From NCBI GenBank assembly GCA_017511325.1, contig JAFWKS010000154.1:1-10617 (forward strand): a stretch of DNA of 10,617 nucleotides, read 5' to 3'. The notes under the pieces are model-generated. The model worked only from the letters and a program-made list of their open reading frames with translations. It was not told where the DNA came from and did not search any database. The DNA comes from Erysipelotrichaceae bacterium (GTDB lineage Bacteria > Bacillota_I > Bacilli_A > Erysipelotrichales > Erysipelotrichaceae). Below are positions 1-5,645 of this stretch, in pieces (the stretch's first letter is position 1; each line of letters begins with the position of its first letter). The position numbers and the translations under genes were made by a program.

Positions 1-645
1 ATACTTAGGTCCTTCTACATCAGGAACGAAAGACCACTTTCTGCCAGTCGGGAAACCGGCACCGCCACGTCCGCGCAGACCGGAATCCAATACTTCCTGG
101 ATCACAGCCTTGCGGTCCATCTTCAACGCTCTGGCCAGGCCGACGAATGCGCCTGCACCTAAAGCTTCATCGATGTTTTCAGGATCGATCGCGCCGCAGC
201 CATGCAGAGCGATTCGCATCTGTTTCTTATAGAATTCTATATCATCCTGTTTTGCGACCTTTTCCTTTGTGCGCGGGTCGACATACAGAAGACGATCAAC
301 GATCTCGTTGTTCTTGATGTCCTTTTCAATGATCTCTTCAACATCGTTCAAAGAGACCATGCGGTATAAAGTATCTTCCGGATAGATCTTGACGAACGGT
401 CCCTGAGAACAGAAACCGAAACAGCCGACCTGATTTACAGTAACCTTGTCAGAAAGACCTTCCTTTTCGATTATTGCAGAGAATTTTTCTCTGATCTCTG
501 CTGAGTGAGAAGAAAGACATCCGGTACCGCCACACAGAACGATATGCCTTTTATCATCCAGACCTTTATACTTGTCATCAAGACATTTGGTACATATTTC
601 CTGCTTCTTGGAGAGTTCTTCAAATGAACGGATCATTTCAGACAT
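1..645 (-). CDS. hydB: NADH-binding flavoprotein subunit of hydrogenase (HydB/HndC, NuoF-like), 3'-truncated by window edge
   Basis: The frame is open from the ATG at 645 to base 1 (215 codons, no stop), so the C-terminal part is outside the window. The N-terminal domain (about residues 34-110) is a thioredoxin-fold [2Fe-2S] ferredoxin domain with Cys38, Cys43, Cys75 and Cys79. The NuoF-type domain then begins (about 140 onward) and includes the glycine-rich FMN/NADH motif [14 protein letters not shown] at 191-204. The N-terminal ferredoxin extension fused to NuoF is typical of HydB/HndC of NAD(P)-dependent and electron-bifurcating [FeFe] hydrogenases rather than of complex I. The family oxidises or reduces NAD(P)(H) through FMN and passes electrons along Fe-S clusters to the hydrogenase subunit, in the cytoplasm. 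The start overlaps the upstream stop as TAATG and has a perfect SD (GGAGGT, 8 nt away). A formate-dehydrogenase-linked diaphorase is an alternative; the next gene, not visible, would decide. Confidence 0.9.
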   Translation of the reverse strand, partial: MSEMIRSFEELSKKQEICTKCLDDKYKGLDDKRHIVLCGGTGCLSSHSAEIREKFSAIIEKEGLSDKVTVNQVGCFGFCSQGPFVKIYPEDTLYRMVSLNDVEEIIEKDIKNNEIVDRLLYVDPRTKEKVAKQDDIEFYKKQMRIALHGCGAIDPENIDEALGAGAFVGLARALKMDRKAVIQEVLDSGLRGRGGAGFPTGRKWSFVPDVEGPKY

Positions 646-1130
646 TACGCATTACCTCCGTTCTTGTACTGTTCGATCAGAGCAGGGACCTTGTCAACGC
701 TCATCTTTGGATAGACGGTTCCGTTGATCTGTACTGCCGGGGCAATACCGCAGGCACCGATGCATCTGAGCGCATCAAGAGTGAACAGACCGTCTTCACT
801 GGTCTCGCCCGGCTTGATACCAAGGATCTCCGAGAACTTATCGATGACCTGCTGAGCTCCTTTGACGTAGCAGGCTGTACCTAAGCAGCAGCCGACAACG
901 TTCTTGCCTTTAGGTTTAAGTGAGAAAAATGAATAAAAAGTAACGACTCCGTAGATCTCCGCAACAGAGATCCCTGTTTTCTCTGATACGATCTCCTGGA
1001 CCTCCAGAGGAATGTAGCCATATTCCTTCTGGATATCCGAAAGGATCATCATCAGCGGAGTTGTCTCGTCTTTGTAACGATCGCAGATCTCATTGATCTG
1101 CTTAACAGCAGCTTCTTGTAAACGCGCCAT
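645..1130 (-). CDS. hydC: NuoE-like [2Fe-2S] thioredoxin-fold subunit (HydC/HndA)
   Basis: This 161-residue protein has the usual length of the 24-kDa NuoE/HydC/HndA family. An N-terminal helical region (1-70, with GYIP at 38-41 and [12 protein letters not shown] at 58-69, both family hallmarks) precedes a thioredoxin-like [2Fe-2S] domain. The ligands are Cys82, Cys87, Cys123 and Cys127 (CLGTAC and CIGAC); Cys81 is an extra neighbour. In trimeric and tetrameric [FeFe] hydrogenases this subunit pairs with the NuoF-like HydB and carries one cluster of the NADH branch. It is the first gene of the operon and overlaps hydB by one base (TAATG). Its start is supported by GGAAGGGG 7 nt upstream. The promoter and leader structures at 1153-1238 are listed separately. 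Complex I NuoE is less likely because the partner carries the HydB-type ferredoxin extension. Confidence 0.93.
   Translation of the reverse strand: MARLQEAAVKQINEICDRYKDETTPLMMILSDIQKEYGYIPLEVQEIVSEKTGISVAEIYGVVTFYSFFSLKPKGKNVVGCCLGTACYVKGAQQVIDKFSEILGIKPGETSEDGLFTLDALRCIGACGIAPAVQINGTVYPKMSVDKVPALIEQYKNGGNA
654..659 (-). promoter_or_regulatory. Shine-Dalgarno for hydB inside the end of hydC
   Basis: GGAGGT (minus strand) lies 8 nt before the hydB ATG and also encodes a Gly-Gly pair near the end of HydC. Together with the TAATG junction this points to translational coupling and a matched subunit ratio. Confidence 0.8.
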
Positions 1131-1137
1131 TATTTAT

Positions 1138-1145
1138 CCCCTTCC
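1138..1145 (-). promoter_or_regulatory. Ribosome binding site of hydC
   Basis: GGAAGGGG on the minus strand, 7 nt before the ATG at 1130. It fixes the start codon of hydC. Confidence 0.7.
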
Positions 1146-1152
1146 ATATTTA

Positions 1153-1195
1153 TTGATAAACATATAAACACACTAAAAAAGTGTCGTTTTATCAA
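1153..1195 (-). promoter_or_regulatory. Nested dyad in the hydC leader (5' hairpin or operator)
   Basis: TTGATAAA at 1153-1160 is perfectly inverted as TTTATCAA at 1188-1195. Nested inside, ACACT (1170-1174) and AGTGT (1180-1184) form a second stem around AAAAA. With the -10 at 1200-1205 the predicted transcript start is near 1193, so the mRNA would begin within the outer arm. That would give a nearly flush 5' stem (GAUAAA with UUUAUC) enclosing the smaller one. It could stabilise the mRNA or act as a DNA operator just downstream of the -10. Function is inferred; only the symmetry is seen. Confidence 0.5.
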
Positions 1196-1199
1196 CAAA

Positions 1200-1230
1200 A
1201 TTATATCATTGCCAAGTCATGGTTAGCCAA
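1200..1230 (-). promoter_or_regulatory. Extended -10 promoter for the hydCB operon
   Basis: On the minus strand TGATATAAT occupies 1208-1200, a perfect extended -10 (TGnTATAAT). A weak -35, TTGGCT at 1230-1225, sits 19 bp upstream, a long spacer that the extended -10 could tolerate. The transcript would start near 1193 and have a leader of about 60 nt. Confidence 0.65.
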
Positions 1231-1238
1231 TACTAACC
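1221..1238. promoter_or_regulatory. Inverted repeat over the hydC -35 region (candidate operator)
   Basis: GGTTAG at 1221-1226 and CTAACC at 1233-1238 are perfect 6-bp inverted half sites with a 6-bp spacer. The 18-bp dyad covers the presumed -35, a classic place for a repressor or activator. It matches no operator consensus I recognise; it is not a canonical Rex or FNR site. The rest of 1239-1310 shows nothing I can assign. Confidence 0.4.
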
Positions 1239-1310
1239 TATTCCTGATGCGCTTGTCTGTATAAAAATCCTCTCATCAAAAACCCGTTTCATTTTCTTCT
1301 TTCATGGCAA

Positions 1311-1335
1311 TAAAAAAGCCCTGAAAATCCAGGGC
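1311..1335 (-). terminator. Rho-independent terminator of thyA-folA
   Basis: On the minus strand GCCCTG-GATTTT-CAGGGC (1335-1318) forms a perfect 6-bp GC-rich stem followed directly by TTTTTTA (1317-1311). It lies 32 nt after the folA stop and separates this operon from hydCB. Confidence 0.93.
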
Positions 1336-1367
1336 GATTTGAATGTCGTTTGAATAAGAAACAGCTG

Positions 1368-1835
1368 TCATTCCTTTCTGATCAGTTCGCGGTAGATAAA
1401 ATCAGGATGGTCTTCTTCAAAGGTTATCTCCCAGTCATTAAGATCGAAACAGTCAAACCTTGTATCTACCTCATATTCCTTCTTCACAAAGGAAACATAG
1501 GCCTTTTTGCAGTATGGATAAGACTGGCGATATATCGAGGCTCCGCCGCAGATGATGTATTCCGTTTCATCTTTCTCGTGTTTTTTGAGGAACTCAATAA
1601 GATCGTATTCGACCTTGACATCGACCGGTCCGTAGCTGTGGTCGATGGAGATCACCGTGATATAGCGATCCTTCAGCTTGTTGGGAAGACCGTCATAGGT
1701 AGTCTGACCCATGACGATATTTTTGTACAGAGTATTCCTCTTGAAGATCTGCAGCTCATCCTTGAGATGCCATGGCAGAGCTCCCTTATACCCTATCCCC
1801 TTGTTGGGGTCGATAGCTACTGAAAAACTTATCAT
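1368..1835 (-). CDS. folA: Dihydrofolate reductase
   Basis: The 155-residue length is typical of bacterial DHFR, which reduces dihydrofolate to tetrahydrofolate with NADPH in the cytosol. Visible motifs: the Met20-loop region DPNKGIGYKGALPWHL (9-24), the substrate helix with an acidic residue at position 27 (DELQIFKRNT, 26-35), the cofactor motif IVMGQTTY (40-47) and IICGGASIY near residue 100. The start at 1835 (MISFSVAI) was chosen over the in-frame start at 1868 because DHFR begins this way. It also forms a TAATG junction with thyA and has AAAGG about 10 nt upstream. The catalytic acid position holds Glu rather than the Asp usual in bacteria, and GQTT replaces the common GRKT. It acts with ThyA to recycle folate. 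Confidence 0.96.
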   Translation of the reverse strand: MISFSVAIDPNKGIGYKGALPWHLKDELQIFKRNTLYKNIVMGQTTYDGLPNKLKDRYITVISIDHSYGPVDVKVEYDLIEFLKKHEKDETEYIICGGASIYRQSYPYCKKAYVSFVKKEYEVDTRFDCFDLNDWEITFEEDHPDFIYRELIRKE

Positions 1836-2713
1836 TAAACAGATACCTTTCCTTTGATCGCAGGCCACGGATCATAATCAAGGATCTTCACATCATCGAT
1901 CGTGAAATCAAAGATATTGTCGATCTCAGGATTGAGCCACAGTTTAGGTAGAGGTCTAGGTTCTCTGCTTAACTGTTCATTGATCTGATCAAGGTGATCA
2001 AGATAGATGTGGGCATCACCGAAGGTGTGGATGAATTCGTATGGCTGATAGCCGCAGACCTGGGCGACCATCGCCAGCAGCAGAGAATATGAAGCGATAT
2101 TGAAAGGCACGCCTAAGAACAGGTCGGCTGATCGCTGATACAGCTGGCACGAAAGCTTCTTGCCATCGGCAGAAACATAGAATTGGAAGAACGCATGACA
2201 TGGAGGCAAAGCCATCTGATCGACCTGAGCCGGATTGAAGGCAACTACCAGATGTCTTCTTGAGAACGGGTCTTTCTTCAGGTTTTCGATCAACTGGCTG
2301 ATCTGATCGACACCACTGCCGTCAAAGTCGCGCCACTGCTTGCCATAGACCGGACCAAGATCGCCCCATTTATCCGCAAAGGCTTCATCATCGCAGATCT
2401 TCTGAATGAATTCCTCCATCGTCTCACCCTTATATTCAGCAGATTTCTTATACTTGTCATATGGCCAGTCATTCCAGATCTTGACGTTTTTCATAGCCAA
2501 TGGCCTGATATTGGTCTCCCCTTTAAGGAACCAGAAAAGTTCTTCAAAGATGCCCCTGTAGAATACTTTTTTGGTCGTCAGAAGAGGAAAACCATCTTCC
2601 AGATTCACTCTCATCTGATAGCCGAATTTTGATATCGTTCCGGTCCCGGTACGATCCTGTCTCTTCTCACCGTTTTCCAAGACCCATCTGCATAAATCCA
2701 AATACTGTTTCAT
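1835..2713 (-). CDS. thyA: Thymidylate synthase
   Basis: This 292-residue ThyA methylates dUMP to dTMP using methylene-tetrahydrofolate and leaves dihydrofolate for the adjacent FolA. Motifs: RTGTGT near 21-26, the phosphate-binding RR at 152-153 (DPFSRRH), the catalytic Cys172 in MALPPCH, and [19 protein letters not shown] at about 192-210 (dUMP binding). The length lies between the E. coli type (about 264) and the L. casei type (about 316); the extra residues are a small-domain insertion near 85-115. AAAGGCGG upstream supports the ATG at 2713. It overlaps folA by one base, and a -10 box lies at the end of the upstream HAD gene. Confidence 0.98.
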   Translation of the reverse strand: MKQYLDLCRWVLENGEKRQDRTGTGTISKFGYQMRVNLEDGFPLLTTKKVFYRGIFEELFWFLKGETNIRPLAMKNVKIWNDWPYDKYKKSAEYKGETMEEFIQKICDDEAFADKWGDLGPVYGKQWRDFDGSGVDQISQLIENLKKDPFSRRHLVVAFNPAQVDQMALPPCHAFFQFYVSADGKKLSCQLYQRSADLFLGVPFNIASYSLLLAMVAQVCGYQPYEFIHTFGDAHIYLDHLDQINEQLSREPRPLPKLWLNPEIDNIFDFTIDDVKILDYDPWPAIKGKVSV

Positions 2714-2720
2714 TTGATTA

Positions 2721-2742
2721 CCGCCTTTTTCTATCTATTATA
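2721..2742 (-). promoter_or_regulatory. thyA: thyA -10 box (2737-2742) and Shine-Dalgarno (2721-2728)
   Basis: TATAAT on the minus strand (2742-2737) overlaps the stop codon of the HAD gene (2738-2740). AAAGGCGG follows 7 nt before the thyA ATG. I find no convincing -35, so this is either an internal promoter or chance in AT-rich sequence. The predicted leader is about 22 nt, a normal SD-led arrangement. Confidence 0.5.
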
Positions 2743-3601
2743 CATTCTGATCACTTTTATCACAGACCTTATGCATCAGTTTGGCAACTCCCAGTTCATC
2801 ATTGCCGTCGATTATGTGCTTTGCCGCTTTTTTTGCTTCTAGTTGGCCGCTTCTTACACAATAGGAGTTTTCAAAGAGTCTAAACATTGAGATATCGTTG
2901 ATGCTGTCACCTATTACGGCCACCTCATCTTCCTTTATGCCTTTAAGCCTGCAATACTCTTTAACGGTCTTTCCCTTATCTGATTCTTTTGAAGTGATCT
3001 CGATGTTGTTTAAAAAACTTCCGATATTGATATGCATATCTTTGAAGATCCTCTTGCATTCACTGCAGACCAGTTCATAATCGTTTTCAGGAATAAACAC
3101 CGGCTGCATCCTGATGATGTTTTCTTCAATGATATCGCTTATATCCGCACCGTATCGATCATGACTGCCACCATAGACCCAGTCAAAGATATCTTCGGCC
3201 ATCGCCGGTGTATAGACACTTTTGATCTGTCTGATCGCTCTTTCTTTAAAATCATTTAACTCCCAGGTGATACAGGAGCCATTTATGCCGTGATATATGA
3301 CCGGGAGATCGTAATGGATGCAAAGATCATTCATCGCTTTGATCCTGTCTTTGCCTATCTTATGGATCATAAGCTCTTTTCCATCTTCATCGAATAGGGC
3401 AGCTCCGTCATCGCAGTTAAGCACACAGTTCTGGATCTTATCAGTCACATAAGCAGCGTCCCATCTGTTCCTACCTGTTGCCAACATGAAAATCCCGCCT
3501 GCATCCTGAAACCTTTTTACAGCCAGGATAGTTTCTTCATCGATCTCGCTATCGTTGTTCAATAATGTGCCATCACAGTCGGACACGATCATTCTGATCA
3601 T
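2738..3601 (-). CDS. Cof-type HAD-superfamily phosphatase
   Basis: This 287-residue protein has all four HAD motifs: I, DCDGT with Asp8 nucleophile and Asp10; II, Thr42 in LATGR; III, Lys209 (DKGK); IV, GDSIND with Asp232 and Asp236. The cap between motifs II and III (about 80-200) places it with the Cof/YidA (C2-cap) hydrolases. These cytosolic Mg-dependent enzymes dephosphorylate sugar phosphates, nucleotides or cofactors such as FMN and pyridoxal phosphate; the substrate cannot be read from sequence. It lies 24 bp upstream of thyA in the same direction. The ATG at 3601 gives the standard Cof N-terminus, but no Shine-Dalgarno precedes it. Instead TGTTATTAT ends 6 nt before the ATG, suggesting a leaderless mRNA. 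A second ATG at 3592 also lacks an SD. Confidence 0.92.
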   Translation of the reverse strand: MIRMIVSDCDGTLLNNDSEIDEETILAVKRFQDAGGIFMLATGRNRWDAAYVTDKIQNCVLNCDDGAALFDEDGKELMIHKIGKDRIKAMNDLCIHYDLPVIYHGINGSCITWELNDFKERAIRQIKSVYTPAMAEDIFDWVYGGSHDRYGADISDIIEENIIRMQPVFIPENDYELVCSECKRIFKDMHINIGSFLNNIEITSKESDKGKTVKEYCRLKGIKEDEVAVIGDSINDISMFRLFENSYCVRSGQLEAKKAAKHIIDGNDELGVAKLMHKVCDKSDQNV

Positions 3602-3607
3602 ATCTAA

Positions 3608-3616
3608 ATAATAACA
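3608..3616 (-). promoter_or_regulatory. Extended -10 placed for leaderless transcription of the HAD gene
   Basis: Minus strand TGTTATTAT (3616-3608) is TGn plus TATTAT. Exactly 6 nt (TTAGAT) separate it from the ATG at 3601, so the expected +1 is the A of the start codon. The -35 position falls inside the terminator hairpin at 3623-3649 and has no consensus. Confidence 0.45.
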
Positions 3617-3649
3617 GAAATAAAGCGGTCATTTGTCTAATGACCGCTT
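3613..3649 (-). terminator. Terminator after the GNAT gene
   Basis: AAGCGGTCAT (3623-3632) and ATGACCGCTT (3640-3649) form a perfect 10-bp stem with a 7-nt loop. On the minus strand it is followed by a U-rich run (TATTTCTGTT). It lies 21 nt past the acetyltransferase stop and isolates the HAD-thyA-folA unit. The plus-strand side lacks a T tract, so it works mainly for minus-strand transcripts. Confidence 0.8.
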
Positions 3650-3669
3650 GATCGGATAAAGGTCTTAGT

Positions 3670-4230
3670 CTAAACTTTAAGCCATTCTTCCTTTCTCAGG
3701 ATATTGATCTCATCTTCTTCGATCGTATCAAACCTCGTCTTGTATGTTCCGTAGGCATAGTGTCTGAATCCGCACTTTTCCTGAACTCTTTTAGACTGTC
3801 TGTTGGACAGAAAGTGTCCGCACAGGATCACATCAAGACCTGCCCGATTGAAAAGATAATCGATCACGGTATTTACCGCTTCTGCCATCAGGCCCTGTCC
3901 CCAGTAATCTTTTGAAAGCACATAGCCGATCTCCCGGCATCTTAGACCTTCTAGTTCCGGAAATCTTTCTTCGTCGTACTTTTCAATGCCCAGTGACCCA
4001 ATGACTTTGCCCTTGTATTCTAGTGCAAAGGTCTTCTTTCCTTCCATAAAACTGTTAAGAATAAGTTTTGATACCTCTTTGTTTTCGTGTGGAAGCCATC
4101 CGGCCATCTGCCCGACGCCATCAACAGAGGCATACTCATAAAAATCATCAAGATCTTCATTCTGCCAGGGTCGCAGGACCAGTCGCTGCGTTTTCAAGAC
4201 AGTATTACTGATATCTATTTCGCTGTTCAC
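3670..4230 (-). CDS. GNAT-family N-acetyltransferase (RimJ/RimL type)
   Basis: This 186-residue protein starts with the RimJ-like strand KTQRLVLRPWQNEDL (13-27). The acetyl-CoA pyrophosphate-binding motif A, EIGYVLSKDYWGQGLMAEA, lies at 100-118. The C-terminal motif B region follows (SNRQSKRVQEKCGF, about 142-155, with the usual N/S-R-EK-GF pattern). Such enzymes transfer acetyl from acetyl-CoA to an amine, either the N-terminus of a protein or a small molecule; the target is unknown here. The start codon is GTG (4230), 3 nt after the stop of the upstream cysteine hydrolase and with no good SD. Translation probably depends on coupling to that gene. A TTG at codon 12 would be the only nearby alternative but removes part of the first strand. 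Confidence 0.9.
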   Translation of the reverse strand: MNSEIDISNTVLKTQRLVLRPWQNEDLDDFYEYASVDGVGQMAGWLPHENKEVSKLILNSFMEGKKTFALEYKGKVIGSLGIEKYDEERFPELEGLRCREIGYVLSKDYWGQGLMAEAVNTVIDYLFNRAGLDVILCGHFLSNRQSKRVQEKCGFRHYAYGTYKTRFDTIEEDEINILRKEEWLKV

Positions 4231-4233
4231 TGT

Positions 4234-4788
4234 CTAGCAGCTCTTGATCTGGCAGGAAGCCATGACTTTCATCGCGGCATCCTTTAGCTCAGGCGTTACT
4301 CCAGCCGTTGCATTCTCTACGACATACATCGGAACTTCCGGATAGTAAGCCTTGATCAGCAAGGCGTTGGAGATGACACAGATATCCGTGCAAAGGCCCA
4401 CAAAGGTAAACGAAGTAGGTTCACCTGCATATTTTCTGATGCCTTCCAAAGCTTCGATGACTTTCTCTCCGCCAAAAGTCACCTTGGTGACGATGGCACA
4501 AGGTTTTGTGGTGTTTTCATCCAGAGCTTCCTGGATCTTTTTATCGAGCATCCAGCCTTCACTCTTTCTTACACAGTGAACTACCGGCAGATTGTGACCT
4601 TCCTGAGTTTCCAGATAATTCTTCTCATGAGTATCATAAGTCACGATCATACTGTCGAATCTATCGCTTTTGATCAGCTTGGCAACATTATCAACGATCT
4701 CAACTGCTTCCCTGGTGCCCAATGAACCGTCTACGAAATCTTTCTGCATATCGACAACAACCAGGACGTCATTTTTCTTGTTTTCCAT
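4234..4788 (-). CDS. Nicotinamidase-like cysteine hydrolase (isochorismatase fold)
   Basis: This 184-residue protein has the triad of the PncA/isochorismatase superfamily: Asp13 (VVDMQKDF), Lys102 and Cys137 (CTDICV). Candidate metal ligands are Asp52 and His54 (TYDTHEKNY) and His71 (LPVVHC). The EGHNLPVVHC segment is characteristic of amidases in this superfamily. The likely reaction is hydrolysis of nicotinamide to nicotinate and ammonia in NAD salvage, but many close relatives act on other amides and are called only 'cysteine hydrolase'. It is the first gene of a two-gene unit with the acetyltransferase. The ATG at 4788 has GGGAG about 11 nt upstream, and a strong palindrome (4810-4837) sits 5 nt before that SD. 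The product is cytosolic, with no signal peptide. Confidence 0.9.
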   Translation of the reverse strand: MENKKNDVLVVVDMQKDFVDGSLGTREAVEIVDNVAKLIKSDRFDSMIVTYDTHEKNYLETQEGHNLPVVHCVRKSEGWMLDKKIQEALDENTTKPCAIVTKVTFGGEKVIEALEGIRKYAGEPTSFTFVGLCTDICVISNALLIKAYYPEVPMYVVENATAGVTPELKDAAMKVMASCQIKSC

Positions 4789-4809
4789 TTTTACTGTTTC
4801 TCCCTTTTA

Positions 4810-4837
4810 TAAATGGCAATTAAACAATTGCCATTTA
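4810..4837. promoter_or_regulatory. Perfect 12-bp palindromic hairpin between the AIM24 and cysteine hydrolase genes
   Basis: TAAATGGCAATT at 4810-4821 pairs perfectly with AATTGCCATTTA at 4826-4837 around a 4-nt loop. It lies 29 nt past the AIM24 stop and 5 nt before the SD of the next gene. No T tract follows on the minus strand (it runs into AAAAGGGAG), so it is a poor intrinsic terminator. It may instead be an operator or a 5'-leader hairpin of the cysteine hydrolase mRNA. I find no clear promoter in 4838-4866. Confidence 0.6.
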
Positions 4838-4866
4838 CTTTAAACTTACTATTTTTTGATCCAGCT

Positions 4867-5592
4867 TTAATTAGAGCTGCTTGATGAAGATGATGAACTG
4901 CCGCTTGAAACGCTTGATGAAGATGAGATGTACGGATCAAGTTTGTGAGCCATATCTCTTGCGGTTAAAGTCTGCAGCCAAACTCTGCCCGGACCGGTAA
5001 GAGTAGTTAAGAACAGACCCTGTCCGCCGAACATGATGTTCTTGAAACCTGATACCTGTTCAACATCAAAGGCAACACTAGATTCAAATACAGCAACGTG
5101 ACCAGTCTCAACTTTGATCCTTTCGCCTTCCTTAAGGTCGACTTCGACAACTGAACCGTCGATCTCTGTCAGCATCGTGCCTTCGCCGGAATATTTCTGC
5201 AGGATGAAGCCTTCACCGCTGAACAGACCTGCCCAGAAGTTCTTGTTTACTGAAGCATCGATATTTACTGTAGGATCAGCTACCAGGAATGCGGATTTCT
5301 GTGCAAAGTATTCGTGATCAGCATCAACTTTGAATTCCATGATCGATCCAGGGAACGATGCAGAGAAAGTGATATCTGAATCATCTTGAGTAGCAGTGTG
5401 TTTTACAAACATCAAAGAAGCACCTGAGAACATTCTGCCGATGGACTTCAGCAAGCCACCTTCAGCATTTGTTTCCATCTGAATAGTAGGTTCTTCCCAA
5501 GCCATGGCACCAGACTGTGTGATTACAGATTCTCCAGTGTCGAGTTTGACATTTACTGCAGGGAAAGATCCACCGATAATTTCATATTTCAT
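4867..5592 (-). CDS. AIM24/TIGR00266 family protein with serine-rich C-terminal tail
   Basis: The 241-residue product begins MKYEIIGGSFPAVNVKLDTG and contains the family hallmarks: ESVITQSGAMAWEEPTI (21-37), an internal GGLLKSIGRMFSGASL segment, and FGGQGLFLTTLTGPGRVWLQT near the C-terminus. The family forms a beta-rich pseudo-repeat fold. Its bacterial function is not established; the mitochondrial relative Aim24 supports inner-membrane organisation. No signal peptide or membrane span is visible. After the domain, DPYI leads into a tail of about 20 residues made almost entirely of serine, encoded by repetitive DNA. The start is supported by GGAGG 10 nt upstream and a -10 box beyond it. It lies 53 nt after mnmG and may also be read from that operon. 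Confidence 0.9.
   Translation of the reverse strand: MKYEIIGGSFPAVNVKLDTGESVITQSGAMAWEEPTIQMETNAEGGLLKSIGRMFSGASLMFVKHTATQDDSDITFSASFPGSIMEFKVDADHEYFAQKSAFLVADPTVNIDASVNKNFWAGLFSGEGFILQKYSGEGTMLTEIDGSVVEVDLKEGERIKVETGHVAVFESSVAFDVEQVSGFKNIMFGGQGLFLTTLTGPGRVWLQTLTARDMAHKLDPYISSSSSVSSGSSSSSSSSSN
4879..4926. repeat. 15-bp direct repeat in the serine-tail coding region
   Basis: GCTTGATGAAGATGA occurs at 4879-4893 and again at 4912-4926, 33 bp (11 codons) apart and in frame. Both encode runs of Ser. This looks like tail growth by duplication and could vary in copy number between strains. Confidence 0.7.
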
Positions 5593-5602
5593 TATCTAAA
5601 AA

Positions 5603-5627
5603 CCTCCGTGTTATTAATTTTATTATA
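5603..5627 (-). promoter_or_regulatory. Promoter -10 (5622-5627) and SD (5603-5607) of the AIM24 gene
   Basis: Minus strand TATAAT at 5627-5622 and GGAGG at 5607-5603, 10 nt before the ATG. No good -35 is seen; the -35 position overlaps the end of mnmG. The SD is convincing, the promoter less so. Confidence 0.55.
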
Positions 5628-5645
5628 TAGGTTATGAATGATTTT

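Noticed and set aside
1183..1200. Rex-like operator (TTGTTGA half site) after the hydC -10
   Set aside because: Only one half site is good; the other half matches the TTAACAA consensus at just three of seven positions, so I do not call it.
1254..1310. Short minus-strand open frames (about 9 and 19 codons) between the terminator and the hydC promoter
   Set aside because: No SD, no conservation evidence and too short to support as leader peptides.
1350..1823. 157-codon plus-strand open frame
   Set aside because: It is wholly antisense to folA, whose DHFR motifs are clear; no SD and no recognisable protein family.
1836..1868. Longer DHFR start at 1868
   Set aside because: It would add 11 residues not found in DHFR and overlap thyA by more than 30 bases; the TAATG start at 1835 fits the family.
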